Shown here piece after piece: positions 59,895 through 64,000 of a stretch of DNA of 64,000 bases. The stretch is from Paenibacillus sp. J2TS4. Its GTDB lineage: Bacteria; Bacillota; Bacilli; Paenibacillales; NBRC-103111. The position numbers and the translations under genes were made by a program. Each line of letters starts with the position of its first letter. The stretch's first letter is position 1. The notes beneath the pieces were generated by a model. That model made no database searches. It saw nothing but the letters and a program-made list of their open reading frames with translations, and was not told the DNA's origin. The stretch lies in the NCBI RefSeq assembly GCF_018403245.1, contig NZ_BOSH01000008.1:124001-188000 (forward strand). The letters run 5' to 3'.

Positions 59895-60129
59895 AGATTG
59901 TCCTATTTTTCGACCCATCTAGCCATCTTTGCTCAATTAGGTATCGCGAGGCGTTTAGTTGTCCTTTTTTGCACTTTAGCCATCTATGCTCCATTGGGCC
60001 ACGGGGTGGTTAGTTGTCCTTTTTTGCGGCTCATCTAGCCATCTTTGCTCAGTTAAATACCGCGAGGCGTTTAGTTGTCCTATTTTGCAACTTTTTAGCC
60101 ATTTATGTTCCGTTGGGCCGCGAGGGCGG
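59895..60129 (+). repeat. Alternating ~58-bp tandem repeat
   Basis: Four units beginning TTAGTTGTCCTTTTTTGC or close variants at about 59895, 59954, 60010 and 60070, each with AGCCATCTTTGCTC or AGCCATCTATGCTCC and ending GCGAGGCG or similar. Units 1 and 3 resemble each other and units 2 and 4 resemble each other (A-B-A-B). Upstream (59715-59890) lie looser relatives containing AGATGGA. Confidence 0.8.
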
Positions 60130-60381
60130 GTTGACTGTTTGGCTATGTGATGAAGCCGGTATGACTCGATTGGTGTGGGGCTGTTTTACCTGCAGCAACG
60201 GCTCGAAGGGGCCAATAAAATCTTCATCGTCATTAAAGTACGAAAAAGATCAAATTTGATCCCGCATCGACTCCGGCAATGTACAGCTAAAATTGCCTAA
60301 TTACATAAATCGCAGCTTTGAAGCTGTGTGACGATTTCAGGCTGCGAAAGTCGTTATAAAATTCCAATTTAAACAAGAAAC

Positions 60382-60429
60382 CTCCGGGACCCGAAAAAGC
60401 TTGAGCTTCTCGGGTCCCGGAGATTTTTA
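60382..60429 (-). terminator. Terminator of the radical SAM protein gene
   Basis: CTCCGGGACCCGA pairs perfectly with TCGGGTCCCGGAG (13 bp) around a 15-nt loop, 19 bp after the gene's stop. T-rich on both sides, stronger on the plus strand. Confidence 0.75.
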
Positions 60430-60447
60430 TTTTCCATTCCTTGCCGA

Positions 60448-62223
60448 TCATAAAGGTTGTCTAACTTTGTTCAGTTGGGATAGGGTTGTCGTATAGTAAG
60501 CAGGTACTCCCGAAGCATCCGGAGGATAGTAGACTACAAGCAAGCTCGGCTCGGCTGCTTTCATTTCTCCCGTTTGCAAGAATAGATCTAAATTAAACGG
60601 CAGCACTTCGATAACGGCATGCTTATGCAGCTCCTTCTCACTGAGCCCGAGTGCGGCAAACTCCGCAGATATCAACTCGGGATGATCCGCCAAGCTCCGT
60701 AAATACTCGGTCTGCTCCGCTTTATCCAAGCTGAACGTCCACCATATTTTGCGCGGCTTATATTTATGATTCATAAAATAATCGAGCTTCATCAATCCTT
60801 CGACGACTCCCATGGAAGCCGTTCCCCGGCCAGTCAAAAACCCGTGAAGGCGGGTAAACAAATCCTCTAGCTGGTGACCGATTTTCTGCCAGCCTTGCTC
60901 TTCCCAATAATCCCCGAACTGCTGGAAGAAATCAAAGGCGGAAGGAAATTCCCGCTCAATCAAATAAAGAACGGTGCGGTCCAGGCGATGCGCGTTCCAA
61001 TACTTTTCCAGCACATCCTCGACCCGTTTAATCCTTACAATATCGGAAAAAGGAAGAACGTTATTGCTGAGCATTTCGTAAGGAGCATGATCCATATATA
61101 AATATCCGTATTTATCAGCGTCGTTGCGCAATCCCGTCCCTCTTAACATCTTCAGAAAACCAAGCTGCAGCTCCTCTGGTCCGAGGGCAAACACATCATT
61201 AAACGTTTTGCGGAAGGAATGATAATCCTCCTCCGGAAGTCCGGCAATCAAATCGAGATGCTGATCGATTTTGCCGCTGTCCCGCACCATCGTAACCGTT
61301 CGAGTCAGCTTGGCGAAGTTCTGCCGCCGTTTGACCAGCTCGTTAGTCAGATCGTTAGTGGATTGGACTCCAATTTCAAAGCGAAAAATACCAGGAGGAG
61401 CATGCTCCGATAGAAACTCAAGCACCTCGGGACGCATAATATCCGCCGTAATTTCGAATTGGAATACGCATCCGCGATGATTCTTGATCAGAAAATCGAA
61501 AATTTCAAGAGCATACTCCCGCTTAATGTTAAACGTGCGGTCGACGAACTTGATCAGCTTCGCCCCGGAATCAATTAAGTAGAGTAAATCTTGCTTCGTT
61601 CGTTCCATATCAAAGTAGCGTACACCGACCTCGATGCTGGACAGACAGAACTGACAGCTGAAGGGGCAGCCCCGGCTCGTCTCGAAATAAACGACCCGAT
61701 TCGCGAGACTCGGCACATCCTCCTCAAACCGGTGCGGAGACGGAATGTCGTCCAAATTTATCTTGGGCCTCCCCGGAGCCAGAATGATCTCATCCTTTTT
61801 GCGATAAGCAATGCCGTATACAAAATGGAATTTGCGATCCCCTTCGATCACCTGAAGCAAATGATGGAAGGTCTCTTCCCCTTCGCCCATGACGATAAAA
61901 TCAACCTCGGGCAGCCGTTTCATCCAGTACTCGGTATCGTAGGAAACCTCGGGCCCTCCCAGGACGATGGTTATCTCCGGCATAATTTTTTTGATCATTT
62001 GGATGACCGTTATAGTCTCCTCAATGTTCCATATATAACAGGAAAACCCCAGAACATCCGGACGCTTCTGATAAAGATCCGAAACGATATTCATAACGGG
62101 ATCTTTAATCGTATACTCCGCTATATCGACATCGAAATCTTTCTGACAGAAAGCTTTTAAATACCGGATAGCCAGCGAGGTATGGATATATTTCGCGTTA
62201 AGCGTTGCAATAAGCACTTTCAT
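60448..62223 (-). CDS. B12-binding-domain radical SAM protein (DUF4080)
   Basis: A 591-residue protein: N-terminal cobalamin-binding-like Rossmann domain (KVLIATLNAKYIHTSLAIRYL through GEGEETFHHLL, residues about 2-125), a radical SAM domain with CPFSCQFC (ETSRGCPFSCQFCLSS), VDRTFNIKREYALEIFDFL and LDLIAGLPEEDYHSF, and a C-terminal DUF4080 domain. The family is widespread in Firmicutes; the reaction is unknown. ATG 62223 follows AGAGGG. Whether cobalamin is actually bound is uncertain: the typical DxHxxG is not seen. Confidence 0.85.
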   Translation of the reverse strand: MKVLIATLNAKYIHTSLAIRYLKAFCQKDFDVDIAEYTIKDPVMNIVSDLYQKRPDVLGFSCYIWNIEETITVIQMIKKIMPEITIVLGGPEVSYDTEYWMKRLPEVDFIVMGEGEETFHHLLQVIEGDRKFHFVYGIAYRKKDEIILAPGRPKINLDDIPSPHRFEEDVPSLANRVVYFETSRGCPFSCQFCLSSIEVGVRYFDMERTKQDLLYLIDSGAKLIKFVDRTFNIKREYALEIFDFLIKNHRGCVFQFEITADIMRPEVLEFLSEHAPPGIFRFEIGVQSTNDLTNELVKRRQNFAKLTRTVTMVRDSGKIDQHLDLIAGLPEEDYHSFRKTFNDVFALGPEELQLGFLKMLRGTGLRNDADKYGYLYMDHAPYEMLSNNVLPFSDIVRIKRVEDVLEKYWNAHRLDRTVLYLIEREFPSAFDFFQQFGDYWEEQGWQKIGHQLEDLFTRLHGFLTGRGTASMGVVEGLMKLDYFMNHKYKPRKIWWTFSLDKAEQTEYLRSLADHPELISAEFAALGLSEKELHKHAVIEVLPFNLDLFLQTGEMKAAEPSLLVVYYPPDASGVPAYYTTTLSQLNKVRQPL

Positions 62224-62439
62224 CATTAAGACCCTCTTCTATTGCATTCATTGTATTTAATCATAATCATCCATTTCTTGGCGTGCATCGTCAGATTCGA
62301 ATCGATGCTTCTTTCCTATTCTACATGGAAACCTCCCGAATGACAAAAGGGAGATCGTTACGAGCGGAAATTAGCGAGGCCATGAAGCCAAAATGGGATG
62401 TCGTTTAAATACGATGGGATGCTGCCTGACGAGTGTTGT

Positions 62440-62640
62440 AGCAAAGACATGCAGGAGTGCATGTTATTATGGCAGGAATCGGTATATATCAAAGAAGACG
62501 TGCAATAGTGCATGTCAATTATAGTTAAACTCGAATATTCAACTTAAGCTGCCACAATTACCTGCATTTTTGCTTTAGATTAGCTCATCTCCCTAATTTT
62601 GGCCCAAAGACCTGTATTATTGCAGGCTCTTATCTCTTCT
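62440..62640. repeat. TGCA-hairpin repeat cluster
   Basis: Successive units with TGCAnnnnTGCA cores: ACATGCAGGAGTGCATG, ACGTGCAATAGTGCATG, CCTGCATTTTTGCTTT and CCTGTATTATTGCAGG. The first two match the pair at 24200-24275. Confidence 0.6.
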
Positions 62641-62875
62641 ATTATATATAGCAGTACTTACAGCACCTCCGCACTGCTAATTCGCTGCCAACCTCCTTAC
62701 CGGTCACCCTTTCAAAGCTCACCTAACGTATCATACCATATCAACCCTGCTTTCCTGTTCTCACAGAGAGCTCCCCGTTCATTCACCTGAAAGCATGGAT
62801 GCATTCTAGTGAAGAGTCGGGTATATTAAAGAAATAATACAAGCTGTAAATTCCTAATTTGGAGTGATCTTATAG

Positions 62876-64000
62876 ATGAATTCGCGTAACCAACCTTCAC
62901 ATCCGCACCCCCGCACCGCTAAAGCAGCCAGTCCCCATCGCCGTTCGGGAAAAAAACACGAGGCCGTCACCGGCAGCGCTGAATCCGTTCGCGTAGGCGA
63001 TCCGATTGTCGTAACTGTCAAAAGACTCGGTATTAATGGCGAAGGCGTCGGCTACTATAAAAGAAAAGCTGTTTTCCTTCCAGGAGCCCTGCCCGAGGAG
63101 GTTGTTAAAGCTACGGTAACCCAAGTCGAGCCGACCTTCCTCACGGCTTCCGTCCGGCGAATAGAGAAGCGTTCCCCGTATCGCCAAAAACCGGATTGCC
63201 CCGTCTACGATCAATGCGGAGGCTGTCAGCTCCAGCATATTAGTTATGAGGGACAATTGAAGGCCAAGGAAGAGATCGTCAAAGAGGCATTTGCCCGATA
63301 TTTAGGCGAGGAAGTAAACATCCGTCCCATTCATGGAATGGAACATCCGTGGAGCTACCGCAATAAGGCCCAGCTCCAGGTCGGCTACCAGGACGACCGT
63401 CTCCTCACCGGCCTCTATTCGGCGGGAAGCCGCCGGCTGGTCGATATTTCCGGCTGCCCGATTCAGCACCCGGAAATCAATCGGACGATCCAGGTCGTCC
63501 GCGGCCTATTGGAGGAGTTGAAGGTTCCCGCCTACAACGAGCGGACCGGCAAGGGAGTCCTCCGCACGATCGTGGCGAGAGTCGGCTTCGCGAGTGACGA
63601 GGTTCAACTGACCCTCGTCACGGGCAGCGACAAGCTGCCGCGGCAAAGCCAACTCGTCGAGGCGATTCGCCGGAAGCTGCCCAAGGTGATCAGCATCGCC
63701 CACAACGTGAATCCGGATCGGACCCCGCTCGTCTTCGGGGAGGTCACCCGAATTCTGTGGGGCCGGGAACGGATGGAGGAAGCGTTGGGCGATGTCCGCT
63801 TCTCGCTGTCTCCACGCGCGTTCTTCCAGCTGAATCCGGCGCAGACGATTCATCTGTATAATTACGTGCGCGAGGCGGCAGCGCTCACCGGCGAAGAGCT
63901 CGTCGTCGACGCGTACTGCGGCACCGGCACGATCGGCCTGTGGCTGGCGCCGTTCGCGCGCGAGGTGCGCGGCATCGAGGCCGTGCCGGAAGCCGTCGAG
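62876..64000 (+). CDS. rlmCD: 23S rRNA (uracil-5-)-methyltransferase, TrmA/RlmCD family (3' end cut off)
   Basis: The frame is open from ATG 62876 (GGAGTG 9 nt upstream) to the window end: 375 codons seen of about 450-520 expected. A basic, His-rich N-terminal tail is followed by a TRAM domain (VVTVKRLGINGEGVGYYKRK), the Fe-S Cys set CPVYDQCGGCQLQHISY and the SAM domain VDAYCGTGTIGLWLA. NPAQ is in place. Family members methylate U747 and U1939 of 23S rRNA; in B. subtilis one enzyme (RlmCD/YefA) does both. From about 63850 GC content rises sharply. Confidence 0.92.
   Translation, partial: MNSRNQPSHPHPRTAKAASPHRRSGKKHEAVTGSAESVRVGDPIVVTVKRLGINGEGVGYYKRKAVFLPGALPEEVVKATVTQVEPTFLTASVRRIEKRSPYRQKPDCPVYDQCGGCQLQHISYEGQLKAKEEIVKEAFARYLGEEVNIRPIHGMEHPWSYRNKAQLQVGYQDDRLLTGLYSAGSRRLVDISGCPIQHPEINRTIQVVRGLLEELKVPAYNERTGKGVLRTIVARVGFASDEVQLTLVTGSDKLPRQSQLVEAIRRKLPKVISIAHNVNPDRTPLVFGEVTRILWGRERMEEALGDVRFSLSPRAFFQLNPAQTIHLYNYVREAAALTGEELVVDAYCGTGTIGLWLAPFAREVRGIEAVPEAVE

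Noticed and set aside
59895..60129. CRISPR array
   Set aside because: Units are contiguous tandem repeats without unique spacers.

Overview
The window is a 64 kb chromosomal piece of a Gram-positive endospore-former, most likely a Paenibacillaceae member (Paenibacillus or a close relative). Support: Shine-Dalgarno-driven starts with frequent GTG/TTG, an S-layer-homology protein with YcdB-type domains, SigI/RsgI, a T-box ilv-leu operon, an infC-rpmI-rplT operon with an L20-type leader, a KinA/KinE-like sensor kinase, and several intergenic repeat families. No phage, rRNA, tRNA or CRISPR was seen. The species call is inference.

Layout. 1-2.8 kb: end of a NosL-type copper lipoprotein gene, an ABC-2 permease/ATPase pair (NosY/NosF-like) and a YtkA/FixH-like lipoprotein. 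2.9-5.3 kb: aldo/keto reductase, DUF2203 and HAD genes. 5.3-6.7 kb: repeats. 6.8-8.3 kb: cobyrinate a,c-diamide synthase. 9.3-11.6 kb: TPP riboswitch controlling a thiamine-precursor uptake operon that lacks its ATPase gene. 11.7-12.4 kb: a CD3324-family regulator-like gene behind what looks like a small attenuator leader. 12.7-15.7 kb: SLH/YcdB protein and a zinc-ribbon protein. 16.1-20.5 kb: an AT-rich module with BlaI, an M56 BlaR1-like protease whose outer domain is not a penicillin-binding domain, and a separately encoded secreted paralogue of that outer domain; the module is flanked by 86-bp direct repeats and a decayed copy of the next ABC gene. 20.5-25.5 kb: heterodimeric ABC exporter, a coupled 40-codon ORF and an SGNH hydrolase. 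25.4-34 kb (minus strand): two-component system, FG-GAP-like lipoprotein, polysaccharide deacetylase, duplicated FG-GAP-like protein and a sporulation-type histidine kinase. 34-37.6 kb: Gfo/Idh oxidoreductase, leucyl aminopeptidase, Fe-S aldo/keto reductase. 37.8-40.5 kb: sigI-rsgI. 40.8-42.1 kb: zinc-finger protein and 2-Cys peroxiredoxin. 42.3-50.6 kb: ilvB-ilvN-ilvC-leuA, a divergently oriented aminotransferase, and leuB. 50.8-52.2 kb: infC-rpmI-rplT. 52.2-64 kb: glycosyltransferase, trmB, a small conserved-looking gene, a WGxxG-type surface protein, an mnmL/mnmM-like tRNA-modification pair, mannose-6-phosphate isomerase, tandem repeat arrays, a B12-binding radical SAM protein, and the 5' part of an rlmCD-type methyltransferase.

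The most interesting items are: (1) the BlaI/M56 signalling module with a split sensor domain; (2) a small repeat family with terminal inverted repeats and a conserved internal reading frame, present as seven full or partial copies; (3) hairpins on both sides of ilvC inside the ilv-leu operon; (4) a complete-looking promoter/leader-peptide/terminator unit upstream of the CD3324 gene; and (5) a short ORF translationally coupled to an ABC exporter. All were found by reading the sequence; no alignment, database search or folding program was run.
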